Of a stretch of DNA of 64,000 nucleotides, positions 18,571 through 27,521 are shown in pieces. The stretch's first letter is position 1, and every line of letters begins with the position of its first letter. The position numbers and the translations under genes are program-made. This DNA is from Cytophagales bacterium. Its GTDB lineage: Bacteria; Pseudomonadota; Gammaproteobacteria; Burkholderiales; Burkholderiaceae_C. The DNA lies in NCBI GenBank assembly GCA_030054145.1, contig JASGCK010000002.1:1-64000 (forward strand), given 5' to 3'. The notes under the pieces were generated by a model. That model was not told the DNA's origin, did no database searches, and saw only the letters and a list, made by a program, of their open reading frames with translations.

Positions 18571-19449
18571 CTAAATTTTGTTTGCTACACCGTCCACGTG
18601 TCGCCAATAAAACGCGCATGACAAGCCACTGACGATGTGCCAAATACCCCACAAACTAGCGATCACAACCATGCCCAAATCGCTATTAAATTGCACCGCA
18701 ATAATGCCAAGCGCCAGCCCCGAATTTTGCATTCCACCTTCAATCACGATGGCGCGTTTATCGACTTCTGGGACACGCATCGCCTTCGATGTCAGCCAAC
18801 CTGTCAACAAGCCAAATGCGTTATGCGCAATCACCAGCCCCAGCGTAGGGAGTAGTGCCAGCGTGAGCTGCTGACGCTCGCGCAGCAAGCCCAGAATAAT
18901 CAGTGCAAACAACGCTAGCAGCGACAGATTGCCCAGCGGTTTTTTAATTTTTTGCGTGAGCACTGGCAAGCGATGCGAAAACAACAGGCCAAGCGCCATA
19001 GGAATTGCCAGCAAAAAGAGCAGCGAGAGCCAAATGCCTGAGCCATCAATTGACAAGGTTTTGAGCCAACCGCTGGTGGCAGGATTGGTGGCAATCATCC
19101 AAGAAAAATGAAAAGGTGTTAGCACCAAGGCCAAAATGCTCGCCACTGCCGAAATGCTGACCGAAAGTGCCGTATTGCCGCGTCCAAAATGCGTCACGAA
19201 GTTGGACAAACTCCCGCCTGGACAACTGGCAACCAAAATCATTGCCGCCTCAATGTTGGGCGGTAAATCTAGCCACAGCGTTGCCAGCCATGTGCCCACA
19301 GGCAGCAAAATAAATTGAGGAATAAGTCCTGCAATCACACTCTTTGGTGTCTGCGCCACACGCTTGAAATCATCTATATGTAATTCCAGCGCCACCGAAA
19401 AGACCATGAAGGCCAAGACCAAACTTAAAACCATTTGCGTTGTGTTCAT
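18571..19449 (-). CDS. Bile acid:sodium symporter (BASS) family transporter
   Basis: A 292-residue polytopic membrane protein with about nine or ten hydrophobic segments. The family signature is visible in LVASCPGGSLSNFVTHFGRGN and in the later EGGMQNSGLALGI motif, both lining the sodium and substrate site. Bacterial members carry bile acids, pantoate, pyruvate or other organic anions. Its start overlaps the lolD stop by 4 bases, placing it in the lolC-lolD transcript. Confidence 0.88.
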   Translation of the reverse strand: MNTTQMVLSLVLAFMVFSVALELHIDDFKRVAQTPKSVIAGLIPQFILLPVGTWLATLWLDLPPNIEAAMILVASCPGGSLSNFVTHFGRGNTALSVSISAVASILALVLTPFHFSWMIATNPATSGWLKTLSIDGSGIWLSLLFLLAIPMALGLLFSHRLPVLTQKIKKPLGNLSLLALFALIILGLLRERQQLTLALLPTLGLVIAHNAFGLLTGWLTSKAMRVPEVDKRAIVIEGGMQNSGLALGIIAVQFNSDLGMVVIASLWGIWHIVSGLSCAFYWRHVDGVANKI

Positions 19450-20195
19450 GATTTTCCTATGCTAAGTCCAAACTGCCTATTGCACCTTGCCGCCAAGGCC
19501 TCATCGTGCGTGACAAGCACAAAGGCCGTGCCTTGTGCTTTGGCAAGACCTAGCATCATCTCAAAAATACCATCGGCGGTGCGTCTATCTAAATTGCCCG
19601 TGGGCTCGTCGGCCAATACACATGCGGGTTTGCAGACCAAGCTCCGCGCAATCGCCACCCGCTGGCGCTCCCCGCCCGATAGCTCGGCGGGACGATGCGC
19701 CATGCGGCTTGCCAGCCCCACGTCTTTTAGAATTTGCGCGGCTTGCGCTCTGGCTTCAGCGCGCTTCATACGCCGAATCAAGAGCGGCATGGCCACGTTG
19801 TCGAGCGCCGAAAACTCGGGCAACAAATGATGGAATTGATAGACGAATCCAAGGTGTTGATTGCGCCACACGCCTTGTTCGGATGGGTTCATCGCCGTCC
19901 AATCACGCCCCATGAGCCATGCGCTGCCGTCCGTTGGCGCATCCAAACCGCCCAGCAAATGGAGCAGCGTACTCTTGCCCGAACCCGACGCGCCAACGAT
20001 GGCCAGCGTCTCGCCCTCGGTCACTTCCAGATTCAAGTTTTGCAGCACGGTTACATCCAGCACGCCGTCGTTAAAACGCTTGCTGAGATGTTTGGCTTGA
20101 AGAATGACGCAAGCATCCGTTCGGACTGAGCCTGTCGAAGCCTCGCATCGCACCTCGACACGCTCAGTGTGATCGGTTCTAGAGAAGTTACTCAT
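19446..20195 (-). CDS. lolD: Lipoprotein-releasing ABC transporter ATPase LolD, with repeat-derived N-terminal insert
   Basis: The ATPase that powers extraction of outer-membrane lipoproteins. Walker A is GASGSGKST, the signature LSGGERQRVAIARS, and Walker B ends VLADEPT. The start is set at ATG 20195, overlapping the lolC stop by 8 bases; the longer frame begins inside lolC. Residues 7-26 are encoded by a 60-bp dispersed palindrome (20117-20176) and are not part of the ABC fold, which resumes at VILQAKHLSKRF. The palindrome may have lengthened the N-terminus without disrupting the enzyme. Confidence 0.92.
   Translation of the reverse strand: MSNFSRTDHTERVEVRCEASTGSVRTDACVILQAKHLSKRFNDGVLDVTVLQNLNLEVTEGETLAIVGASGSGKSTLLHLLGGLDAPTDGSAWLMGRDWTAMNPSEQGVWRNQHLGFVYQFHHLLPEFSALDNVAMPLLIRRMKRAEARAQAAQILKDVGLASRMAHRPAELSGGERQRVAIARSLVCKPACVLADEPTGNLDRRTADGIFEMMLGLAKAQGTAFVLVTHDEALAARCNRQFGLSIGKS
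20117..20176. repeat. Dispersed 60-bp palindrome inside lolD
   Basis: The left arm (20117-20140, core CTGAGCCTGTCGA) and right arm (20153-20176, core TCGACACGCTCAG) are inverted copies with one core mismatch and a 12-base loop. It is the same family as the elements at 29819, 42470, 49960, 55366 and 60402. It is an in-frame part of lolD and adds about 20 codons. Confidence 0.85.
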
Positions 20196-21489
20196 AACGC
20201 AGCGCCTCGGCAGGATTAACGCGGCTGGCACGCCAGCTGGGATAAAGCGTTGCGGCAAAAGCCAGTACAAGCGCAATCACCGTAATCGGGATGATGTCGC
20301 CGCTTTGCGGTTCACTGGGCATACGGCTAATCAAATACACATCGCGCGGCAAAAAGCTGGTGTGAAACAGCGCCTCAATCGCAGGCACGATGATGTCGAT
20401 GTTGTAGGCAACTAGCAAACCCAGACCAAGCCCCACAAGGGTTCCCACCACACCGACCGCCGCACCTTGCACCACAAAAATGCCCATGATGGAGCGCGGC
20501 GTTGCGCCCAGCGTGCGCAAAATCGCAATGTCGGCACGCTTGTCGGTCACGGTCATCACCAGCGTGCTCACCAAGTTAAAAGCTGCTACCGCCACAATGA
20601 GCGTGAGAATGATAAACATCATGGTTTTTTCAACCTGCACCGCTGCAAACCATGTGCGGTTTTGCTGTGTCCAATCGCGCACGTACAAATCACCCAGCGC
20701 AGTTTGCGACGCGCGGCTTGCAAAACTTTGCGCCAGTTGATCTGCTACCGCTGGCGCATCATGTAAGTCACGCAGCTTGACGCGCACACCTGTTGCGCCC
20801 TCCAATCTAAATACCTTGGCAGCGTCGGACACGTGCATCATGGCCAGGCTAGAGTCGTACTCGTAATGCCCTGAGTTAAACGTGCCAATCACCCGCATTT
20901 GCTTGAGACGCGGCGTGATGCCAGCGGGTGTCACCTGACCGCTTGGCGCAATCAAAGTCACCGAGTCACCCGTCATCACACCCAAGTTTTTTGCCAAGTC
21001 GCGCCCTAGCACGATGCCAAATTCGCCCGCAACCAAATGTTGAAATACCTGCCGCGTCTGCGGATTCACCACATCGCTCACCGCTGACTCCCAATCAGGC
21101 TCAATGCCGCGTATCAGCACGCCCTTCATTTCCTCGCCCCGCGCCAGCAAGGCTTGCGCCGTGATGAAAGGCGCAGCGCCCAGCACAGCAGGGTTTTGTT
21201 TGATCGCAGCTACCGCACGCGGCACATCACGCAGCGCACCGCCATCGCCTGCCATCACCTCAATGTGCGAGACCACGCCCAGCATACGATCACGCACTTC
21301 TTTTTGAAACCCATTCATCACCGACAGCACGATGATGAGCGCCGCCACGCCCAGCCCAATCCCCAGCATCGACACACCCGAGATGAAAGAGATAAAACCA
21401 TTGCGCCGCGTGCTACGCCCCGCACGGGTGTAGCGCCAACCGAGCAACCACTCGTAGGGAATGTCAACCGTTTTGTTAAAAATTTTCAT
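20188..21489 (-). CDS. lolC: Lipoprotein-releasing system permease LolC/LolE
   Basis: A 433-residue inner-membrane permease: an N-terminal transmembrane helix after WLLGWRYTRAGR, a large periplasmic MacB-like domain, then three membrane segments, ending in the FtsX-type permease domain (LRTLGATPRSIMGIFVVQG). With LolD it releases mature lipoproteins to LolA. Only one permease gene is present, as in many betaproteobacteria with a homodimeric LolF/LolC. Start ATG 21489 is preferred over 21507 because family members begin at this point. Confidence 0.93.
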   Translation of the reverse strand: MKIFNKTVDIPYEWLLGWRYTRAGRSTRRNGFISFISGVSMLGIGLGVAALIIVLSVMNGFQKEVRDRMLGVVSHIEVMAGDGGALRDVPRAVAAIKQNPAVLGAAPFITAQALLARGEEMKGVLIRGIEPDWESAVSDVVNPQTRQVFQHLVAGEFGIVLGRDLAKNLGVMTGDSVTLIAPSGQVTPAGITPRLKQMRVIGTFNSGHYEYDSSLAMMHVSDAAKVFRLEGATGVRVKLRDLHDAPAVADQLAQSFASRASQTALGDLYVRDWTQQNRTWFAAVQVEKTMMFIILTLIVAVAAFNLVSTLVMTVTDKRADIAILRTLGATPRSIMGIFVVQGAAVGVVGTLVGLGLGLLVAYNIDIIVPAIEALFHTSFLPRDVYLISRMPSEPQSGDIIPITVIALVLAFAATLYPSWRASRVNPAEALRYE

Positions 21490-21505
21490 AAGAGACAATT
21501 GTGGC

Positions 21506-22351
21506 ATGGCTTATGCAGATCAAAACTCACCTCACCTCATCATTCCCTTTGCGTCCAGCTTGTCCGAAGGCTGCCAAGCGGCACTCACAACCGTGGCGCT
21601 GCCAAACCTCGGTCAATTTTTAAAAAATGCCGAATGTGTGCGCGCAGATCACGGCGATGAGTTTGATGCGCTGCTACCGCATGAGCGGCTCTTGGGTACG
21701 AGCAATCATGTCCTCATCACGCCTTGCCATTGGCGCGTTGGCGTCGATCACATTCGCATGGACAACCCAGACGATTTGCAATTAAGCAGCGAAGAATCGC
21801 AGGCTTTTTTTGAAGCCGTTCGTCCTTACTTTTTGGACGATGGCATGGTGCTGAGGTACGCTGCGCCGCTGCGTTGGTACGCGCAAAGCCTTGCATTAGA
21901 AGGACTTCGGCTCGCATCGCTGGATCGCGTCATTGGCAGAAATGTAGATGTGTGGCAACCGCAAACAGAAGCCAGTCGATCCATTCGTCGCCTGCAAAAC
22001 GAAATCCAAATGCTGCTCTACACACATCCACTCAATGAAGCGCGAGAAGCAAGGGGTTTGCCAACCGTCAATTCTTTTTGGCTGAGCTATGAACTCAATG
22101 CGCTAGAGGAAGCGACGCCGCTACCACTCATGCACTTGCGCCAAGCCGCACTTCGCAGCGATTGGCAATCATGGGTCGCGTCTTGGCAAGCCATAGACAG
22201 CAAGGCTCTCCAAGATGTCAGCAGCATCACGCTTTGCGGTGAGCGCCATGCGCACACGTACCACGCAGCTACTTCGCGCAGCTTGAGCCGCAAAATGAAG
22301 CGTTTATTCAAACCTGCGCCAAGCATTCAATCGGTACTTCAAGCGCTATGA
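21506..22351 (+). CDS. RpfE-like conserved protein next to recJ
   Basis: A 281-residue cytosolic protein that overlaps recJ by 4 bases. Visible features are LTPCHWRVGVDHIRMDNP-type and LNEAREARGLPTVNSFW segments and no membrane helix. The position beside recJ matches genes called RpfE-type regulators, or loosely phosphoglycerate-mutase-like, in related bacteria; neither function is shown by motifs I can see. The start is ATG 21506; the longer frame would run into lolC on the other strand. lolC and this gene diverge with only 16 bases between start codons, so their promoters must overlap coding sequence. Confidence 0.75.
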   Translation: MAYADQNSPHLIIPFASSLSEGCQAALTTVALPNLGQFLKNAECVRADHGDEFDALLPHERLLGTSNHVLITPCHWRVGVDHIRMDNPDDLQLSSEESQAFFEAVRPYFLDDGMVLRYAAPLRWYAQSLALEGLRLASLDRVIGRNVDVWQPQTEASRSIRRLQNEIQMLLYTHPLNEAREARGLPTVNSFWLSYELNALEEATPLPLMHLRQAALRSDWQSWVASWQAIDSKALQDVSSITLCGERHAHTYHAATSRSLSRKMKRLFKPAPSIQSVLQAL

Positions 22352-24069
22352 GTTCCCGCCTCAACGCCATCAAAATCAGTACGCGCGATGTGCCCCCGCG
22401 CAGCCAATGGGCGCTGGAGCAATCGGGCATACCGTCGCTCTTGGCACGGCTGTACGCCGCACGGGGCGTGGCTTCGCGGGATGAGCTAGACGATTCGCTT
22501 GCCAAACTGTTGCCGCCAAGCGGCTTACTGGGCATCACCAGCGCCGCGCAATTGCTCGCGGATGCAGTGCGCCAACAATCGCGCATCTGCATCGTGGCGG
22601 ACTACGACTGCGATGGCGCAACCGCCTGTGCCGTTGCGCTGCGAGGCTTGCGGTTACTGGGCGCACAGCACGTGGACTACCTCGTGCCCAATCGTGCGCT
22701 CGATGGCTATGGTCTTACGCCGACTATCTCTGAGCGCGTCGCAGCAACGGGCGCAGAGGTTCTCATGACCGTGGACAACGGCATTGCCAGCAGCACCGGC
22801 GTGGCTCGCGCCAAAGAACTGGGACTCACTGTCATCGTGACCGATCACCATTTGCCAGTAGCGGATGTGCCCGCAGCCGATGCCATCGTCAACCCCAATC
22901 AACACGGCTGCACATTTGCCAGCAAAGCGATGGCGGGTGTGGGCGTGATGTTTTATGTCTTGCTTGCCACGCGAGCGGAGCTTAGAGCACGCGCAACCTG
23001 GCAAACCGCAAGCGAGCCCAAGCTAGACGTGCTCTTGCCGCTGGTTGCGCTGGGCACAGTCGCTGATGTGGTCAAGTTAGATGCCAACAACCGCCGCCTT
23101 GTCTCGCAAGGCTTGCGGCGCATCAGATCGGGCAACTTACCTGTTGGCATGGCGGCGCTCTTTGCTGTAGCGGGCCGAAAATCTTTTGCCGCAACAACAG
23201 CAGATTTTGGCTTTGCACTTGCGCCGCGCATCAATGCGGCGGGGCGCTTATCGGATATGCGTCTTGGCATCGAATGCCTCACCACCGACGACGCGGCAAG
23301 GGCTGACGAGTTAGCAAAACACTTAGACGACATCAACCGTGAACGCAAACAGATTGAAGGCGGAATGCGCGATCAGGCGCTAGAGATTGCTAGCAATTTA
23401 TTAGATGCATCCGAAGAGTCAGCCAATGTCAAACCCAGTGCGATCAGCGTGTTTGATCCCACCTTTCATGAAGGCGTGATTGGCATCGTGGCGTCGCGCA
23501 TCAAAGATCAATGGCATCGCCCAACCTTTGTTTTTGCGCCTAGTGGCACGACGCTCAAAGGCTCGGGGCGCTCCATCACAGGCTTCCATCTGCGTGATGC
23601 GCTTGATTTGATTGCCAAGCGGCATCCTGATTTGTTGCTGCGCTTTGGTGGACACGCCATGGCGGCGGGCTGCACGATTGACGAGGGCAGCTTCGCGCTA
23701 TTTGATGCCGCCTTTCAACAAGTTGCGCTTGAGTGGTTAGATCGCGAGACCTTGCAACAACGCTTGCTCACCGATGGCACGCTACCCGCCTCCGAATGCC
23801 GATTCGATGTGGCAGAGAGCTTAAACCGCGAGGTGTGGGGACAAGGTTTTGCCGCGCCTGTTTTTTGCGATACGGTGGAGGTGGTGAGTCAACGCATCGT
23901 GGGCGAGAAACACTTATCACTCAAACTCAAGCACCAAGGCATCGCTATTGATGCTATTTGGTTTAATCGGGTCGAACCGCTGCAAGCCACAGCCACATTG
24001 GCTTACCGACTAGAAGCCGACGAGTGGCAAGGTAACAAGCGCGTGAAGTGGATGATTGAGGCAGCGTAA
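22348..24069 (+). CDS. recJ: Single-stranded-DNA-specific exonuclease RecJ
   Basis: A 5'-3' ssDNA exonuclease used in RecF recombination, mismatch repair and base excision repair. The 573-residue chain carries the DHH motifs VADYDCDGATA, VDNGIAS and VTDHHLPV, a DHHA1 domain (FGGHAMAAGCTI) and a C-terminal OB fold. Length is normal. It is translationally coupled to the RpfE-like gene upstream. Confidence 0.95.
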   Translation: MSSRLNAIKISTRDVPPRSQWALEQSGIPSLLARLYAARGVASRDELDDSLAKLLPPSGLLGITSAAQLLADAVRQQSRICIVADYDCDGATACAVALRGLRLLGAQHVDYLVPNRALDGYGLTPTISERVAATGAEVLMTVDNGIASSTGVARAKELGLTVIVTDHHLPVADVPAADAIVNPNQHGCTFASKAMAGVGVMFYVLLATRAELRARATWQTASEPKLDVLLPLVALGTVADVVKLDANNRRLVSQGLRRIRSGNLPVGMAALFAVAGRKSFAATTADFGFALAPRINAAGRLSDMRLGIECLTTDDAARADELAKHLDDINRERKQIEGGMRDQALEIASNLLDASEESANVKPSAISVFDPTFHEGVIGIVASRIKDQWHRPTFVFAPSGTTLKGSGRSITGFHLRDALDLIAKRHPDLLLRFGGHAMAAGCTIDEGSFALFDAAFQQVALEWLDRETLQQRLLTDGTLPASECRFDVAESLNREVWGQGFAAPVFCDTVEVVSQRIVGEKHLSLKLKHQGIAIDAIWFNRVEPLQATATLAYRLEADEWQGNKRVKWMIEAA

Positions 24070-24157
24070 GCTTAAGCCAGCCACCAAGACGGCTATGCCG
24101 CCAGTGCCCGAGCACGCCTACGCACAGGGACAGGGACAGGTTCAGTTTGCGGGACGG

Positions 24158-24214
24158 CTAAAACAGGTCGGCGTGTGTACCCGTGGCTTCCAGTTGCAAT
24201 ATGCCCAGACCATC
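24158..24214 (-). pseudogene. Remnant of a YafQ/RelE-type toxin C-terminus
   Basis: Directly after the antitoxin gene, overlapping its stop, the minus strand reads DGLGILQLEATGTHADLF then a stop. This resembles the end of YafQ/RelE-family toxins, which often finish in T-G-T/S-H-x-D/E-L-F. No upstream toxin body exists: the next codons belong to the antitoxin. The toxin seems to have been lost by an internal deletion that joined the antitoxin end to the toxin tail. Confidence 0.6.
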
Positions 24215-24494
24215 ATTTATCGTTGAGGTCAGCAAATAAAGCCTCTACGTTATCAAAACGCTGGTAACCCTTTTCGCTATCAGGAAGCAATAGCGCCTTG
24301 GCGGTTTTTTCGTTCGGGATGTGCTCGATAGGGAAGGGTATCGACTTCGTCTGACGGATTTGACGAAAAAATAAACGCACGGCTTGCGATGGCTTCATCC
24401 CCAGGTTTTCGAGAATGGCGAAGGTCTCGGATTTTTCTTTCTCGTCAATTCGGAATTGGTACATCGAAGGACGGCTGGCAGTTGCTACAGTCAT
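24213..24494 (-). CDS. RelB/DinJ-family antitoxin, orphan
   Basis: A 93-residue protein with a RelB/DinJ-like ribbon-helix-helix region (YQFRIDEKEKSETFAILENLGMKPSQAVRLFFRQI) and a C-terminal part (NVEALFADLND) of the kind that wraps a toxin. Start ATG 24494 is taken over a longer frame at 24545. Its partner toxin is reduced to the fragment at 24158-24214, so the pair cannot be toxic here; the antitoxin may persist as a regulator. Confidence 0.8.
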   Translation of the reverse strand: MTVATASRPSMYQFRIDEKEKSETFAILENLGMKPSQAVRLFFRQIRQTKSIPFPIEHIPNEKTAKALLLPDSEKGYQRFDNVEALFADLNDK

Positions 24495-24813
24495 AATAGG
24501 TATCGTTAAAAGTATGTAGTGACATTGTATGGTTATCCATATCAAAAGATTTTAAAGCGCAGCCTACGGTGCTCCCTGCATTGGACGCAGAATGAATTGA
24601 AAAATCACAATACATCCCTTGCGTAAGATAACCACATGGATACCAACACTACAACGGCTGAAACAATGATGTGCTTGTCTTCCATTGCACCAAACGTGCA
24701 GCCCACGCCCACGTTGGAACTCCACTGAGCCCACTCACATTTCAGACAATAAAATACCCAGCATTCAACAACCATTTCAACCACTTCAACCATTTAGACA
24801 CGGATTAAACGAC

Positions 24814-25239
24814 ATGGCTCAATTCCGCTTCCAACGCTGCATACGTGCGCTTTGCATATGCACTATTTATGCCATCGCTCATGCAGCACAAGCGCAAGTT
24901 TCTACTCCAATGCAAACGGGCGAACAAATATACAAACAAACCTGTATCGCCTGCCATGCGACTGGCGCTGCTAATGCGCCGAAATTTGGCGATAAAAAAA
25001 CATGGAAACCCCTCATCGCAGAAGGACAGAACATACTCACTGCGCATGCTTGGGTGGGCGTACGAGGTATGCCTGCTCAGGGCGGAAGAGCTGATTTGTC
25101 GTTAGAGGATTTTTCAAAAGCCGTGGCTTACATGGCTCGCGCAGCAGATGCCGCTTGGCAAGATCCAGATGCAGCGATGCTGAAAAAAATTCGCCAAGAA
25201 GTTGCGCGACGACTCAGCAGCCTTAAAAACAAATCGTAA
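24814..25239 (+). CDS. Periplasmic c-type cytochrome (cytochrome c5-like)
   Basis: A 141-residue protein with a signal peptide (RALCICTIYAIAHAAQA) followed by one class I haem c domain. CIACH at 44-48 attaches haem, and a later Met in GMPAQGG is the likely sixth ligand. Probably an electron shuttle to a terminal oxidase; the partner is unknown. Start ATG 24814 puts the signal peptide at the N-terminus; the longer frame adds 43 residues of no clear meaning. Confidence 0.87.
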   Translation: MAQFRFQRCIRALCICTIYAIAHAAQAQVSTPMQTGEQIYKQTCIACHATGAANAPKFGDKKTWKPLIAEGQNILTAHAWVGVRGMPAQGGRADLSLEDFSKAVAYMARAADAAWQDPDAAMLKKIRQEVARRLSSLKNKS

Positions 25240-25250
25240 GTCGTCGCCGA

Positions 25251-26678
25251 TTACGCAAAAAGTGCGGCGACTTTCTTTTTGGATTTGATATTTGCTGAGA
25301 GCGCAGATCGCTGCGAGGTCACAACTGGCTTGTCCTGCAGCTCAATACTAGGCTCTTGATACGGCTGCGTAAAAAACGGATCGAGTGGTTTTTGCGGCAC
25401 GGGGCGCGTATAGATTTTGGGCGCGTAGCCCGTGCGATCATCCCGCGCGGCGCGGTGACCTCGGCGCTCTTCGTCACTCCAAACGCGATCACCTGAATTA
25501 AAACGACCTTGTTTGCGAATGTCAGGTTGGTATTCGGGAAACTCAATGGGCAACAAATCAATTTTTTGCTTGGTCAGTTTCTCGATATCACTCATCAAAC
25601 GCATATCGTTATTGCCGCCCACAAAGCTCACCGCAATACCGCTCGCACCGGCACGCCCTGTGCGCCCAATGCGATGAATGTAGTCTTCGGCGTTAAACGG
25701 AATGTCGTAGTTAAACACGCAAGGCACGTCTTTAATGTCGAGTCCACGCGCCGCGACATCCGTCGCAACCAATAAATCCACCTCGCCTTTTTTGAAGGCA
25801 TCCAGCGCCTTCAAGCGCTCGTCTTGCGACTTGTCGCCGTGCAGCGCCGTCGCTTTAAATCCCGCTTGCTCAAGGCTACGTGCTAAGCGAGCGCAGCCCA
25901 ATTTGCTGTTGACAAAAACAAACGATTGCTTGATGTCCTTCTCGCGCAGCAGTTGAATCAAAGCGCGGCGCTTGTCGTCGTCTTTGACGCTGTAAAAACT
26001 TTGCTCAATCGTCGATGCGGTCTCGTTGGGACGCGCCACCTCAATGGTGACGGGGTTTTGCAGGTAACTGGCAGACAAGCGTTTGATCTCAGGCGAGAAA
26101 GTGGCGGAAAACAAAAGCGTCGTGCGGGACTTAGGCAAAAAGCCAAGGATGCGCTCTAGGTCGGGTAAAAAGCCAATGTCAAGCATACGGTCAGCTTCGT
26201 CTAGCACGACGTATTCAACTTGGGCAAGCGAGACGTTTTTGGCTTCGATGTGATCAAGTAATCGACCTGGCGTTGCCACCAACACTTCTACGCCTTTTTT
26301 CAACTCAAGCGTTTGCGGCTTCATGTCCATGCCACCAAACACAACGGCAGATCGCAGTTGCGTGTACTTGGCGTAAGCCTTCACTTGTCCCGCGACTTGA
26401 TCGGCTAGCTCGCGGGTTGGCAGCAGCACAAGCGCACGCACAGGATGACGCGCAGGCGAGGTCGAAGCGCTTTCGTGCTTGAGCATTCGCTGGAGTAACG
26501 GCAGCGTAAACGCCGCTGTTTTGCCCGTGCCCGTTTGGGCTGCACCCATCACGTCGCCGCCCGCAATCACCACAGGGATCGCCTGCGCTTGAATCGGGGT
26601 CATGGTCTCGTAGCCCATCTCGGCTACGGCTTGCATCAAACTAGGTGCAAGGTTGAGTTCTGAAAAAGAAAGTGACAT
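25251..26678 (-). CDS. rhlE: DEAD-box ATP-dependent RNA helicase, RhlE type
   Basis: A 475-residue RNA helicase with the Q motif (FSELNLAPSLMQAVAEMGYETMTPIQAQ region), motif I AQTGTGKT, motif II DEAD in VLDEADRM, SAT in LLFSATF and HRIGRTGRAG. The C-terminal tail (about 390-475) is Pro- and Arg-rich and ends in basic residues (KSKKKVAALFA), as in RhlE proteins that remodel ribosome precursors and degradosome RNAs. It is convergent with the cytochrome gene, 11 bases apart. Confidence 0.92.
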   Translation of the reverse strand: MSLSFSELNLAPSLMQAVAEMGYETMTPIQAQAIPVVIAGGDVMGAAQTGTGKTAAFTLPLLQRMLKHESASTSPARHPVRALVLLPTRELADQVAGQVKAYAKYTQLRSAVVFGGMDMKPQTLELKKGVEVLVATPGRLLDHIEAKNVSLAQVEYVVLDEADRMLDIGFLPDLERILGFLPKSRTTLLFSATFSPEIKRLSASYLQNPVTIEVARPNETASTIEQSFYSVKDDDKRRALIQLLREKDIKQSFVFVNSKLGCARLARSLEQAGFKATALHGDKSQDERLKALDAFKKGEVDLLVATDVAARGLDIKDVPCVFNYDIPFNAEDYIHRIGRTGRAGASGIAVSFVGGNNDMRLMSDIEKLTKQKIDLLPIEFPEYQPDIRKQGRFNSGDRVWSDEERRGHRAARDDRTGYAPKIYTRPVPQKPLDPFFTQPYQEPSIELQDKPVVTSQRSALSANIKSKKKVAALFA

Positions 26679-26696
26679 TAAAAAAGTTAATTAATC

Positions 26697-26724
26697 CGTC
26701 ATTCCCACGAAGGCGGGAATCTAA
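26697..26724. repeat. Dispersed CGTCATTCCC-type palindrome
   Basis: ATTCCC-ACGAAGGC-GGGAAT (26701-26720) is an inverted repeat flanked by CGTC and CTAA. It matches the very common proteobacterial repeat read as GTCATTCCCGCGAAGGCGGGAATC. It lies between dcd and rhlE and has no coding role. Confidence 0.7.
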
Positions 26725-26870
26725 GGTTGCGGTTAAATATTCCGCATATTAAAAGTGTCACAGTGCTGGATACTGCCACTTTGTAGTCCTGTGCTAAACC
26801 AGCGGACTCGTTGTTTGATGCGCAATTTGTTCCTCCCATTGCAGATGTGCGCCCTTGATTAAATATTAAA

Positions 26871-27434
26871 TTACGTCCTTGGCAGCGTCACGCCAACCTG
26901 ACCTTGGTATTTGCCACCGCGATCTTTATACGAGGTCTCGCACACTTTGCTGGCTTCAAAAAACAGCACTTGTGCGCAGCCTTCGCCTGCATAAATTTTG
27001 GCTGGTAGCGGTGTCGTATTTGAAAACTCTAGCGTCACATAACCCTCCCACTCGGGTTCAAACGGCGTGACGTTCACAATAATGCCGCAGCGCGCGTAAG
27101 TGCTTTTGCCAAGGCATACGGTGAGCAAATGGCGCGGAATGCGGAAGTACTCCATCGTTCGCGCCAGCGCAAAGCTGTTAGGCGGGATGATGCACACATC
27201 ACCTTCAAAATCAACAAAACTTTTTTCGTCAAAGTTTTTAGGATCAACAATGGTGGAGTTGATATTGGTAAAAATTTTGAACTCACGCGCACAGCGAATG
27301 TCGTAGCCATAGCTGGATGTGCCGTAACTAATGACACGGTTGCCATCCACTTGTTTCACCTGCTGGGGGCTATACGGTTCGATCATGCCTTTGGCAGCAA
27401 GGGCGTTAATTTGGGTGTCGCAAAGAATACTCAT
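26871..27434 (-). CDS. dcd: dCTP deaminase (housekeeping)
   Basis: Deaminates dCTP to dUTP for thymidylate synthesis. The 187-residue chain from MSILCDTQI has the trimeric dUTPase-like fold motifs: [18 protein letters not shown] and the catalytic Glu in GYVTLEFSN. The start at ATG 27434 drops a 29-residue upstream extension that would run through a terminator. Not related in sequence to the deaminase at 51815. Confidence 0.95.
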   Translation of the reverse strand: MSILCDTQINALAAKGMIEPYSPQQVKQVDGNRVISYGTSSYGYDIRCAREFKIFTNINSTIVDPKNFDEKSFVDFEGDVCIIPPNSFALARTMEYFRIPRHLLTVCLGKSTYARCGIIVNVTPFEPEWEGYVTLEFSNTTPLPAKIYAGEGCAQVLFFEASKVCETSYKDRGGKYQGQVGVTLPRT

Positions 27435-27453
27435 GCCTGCATTGTAGAAGACA

Positions 27454-27498
27454 CAAAAAAACACCCCATGCGTCAACAAGCAGCATGGGGTGCTTTTT
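27454..27498. terminator. Bidirectional rho-independent terminator
   Basis: A perfect 10-bp stem, CACCCCATGC (27462-27471) with GCATGGGGTG (27483-27492), has A7 on its left and T5 on its right. Read on the minus strand it ends the Bug-protein transcript with a seven-U tract; it lies between that gene's stop and the dcd start. Confidence 0.88.
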
Positions 27499-27521
27499 AT
27501 AAAAAGCGACTGTTTACTCAA

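Noticed and set aside
26871-27434. dcd as part of a defence pair with the deaminase at 51815
   Set aside because: It is a standard housekeeping dCTP deaminase of unrelated fold and lies 24 kb away.
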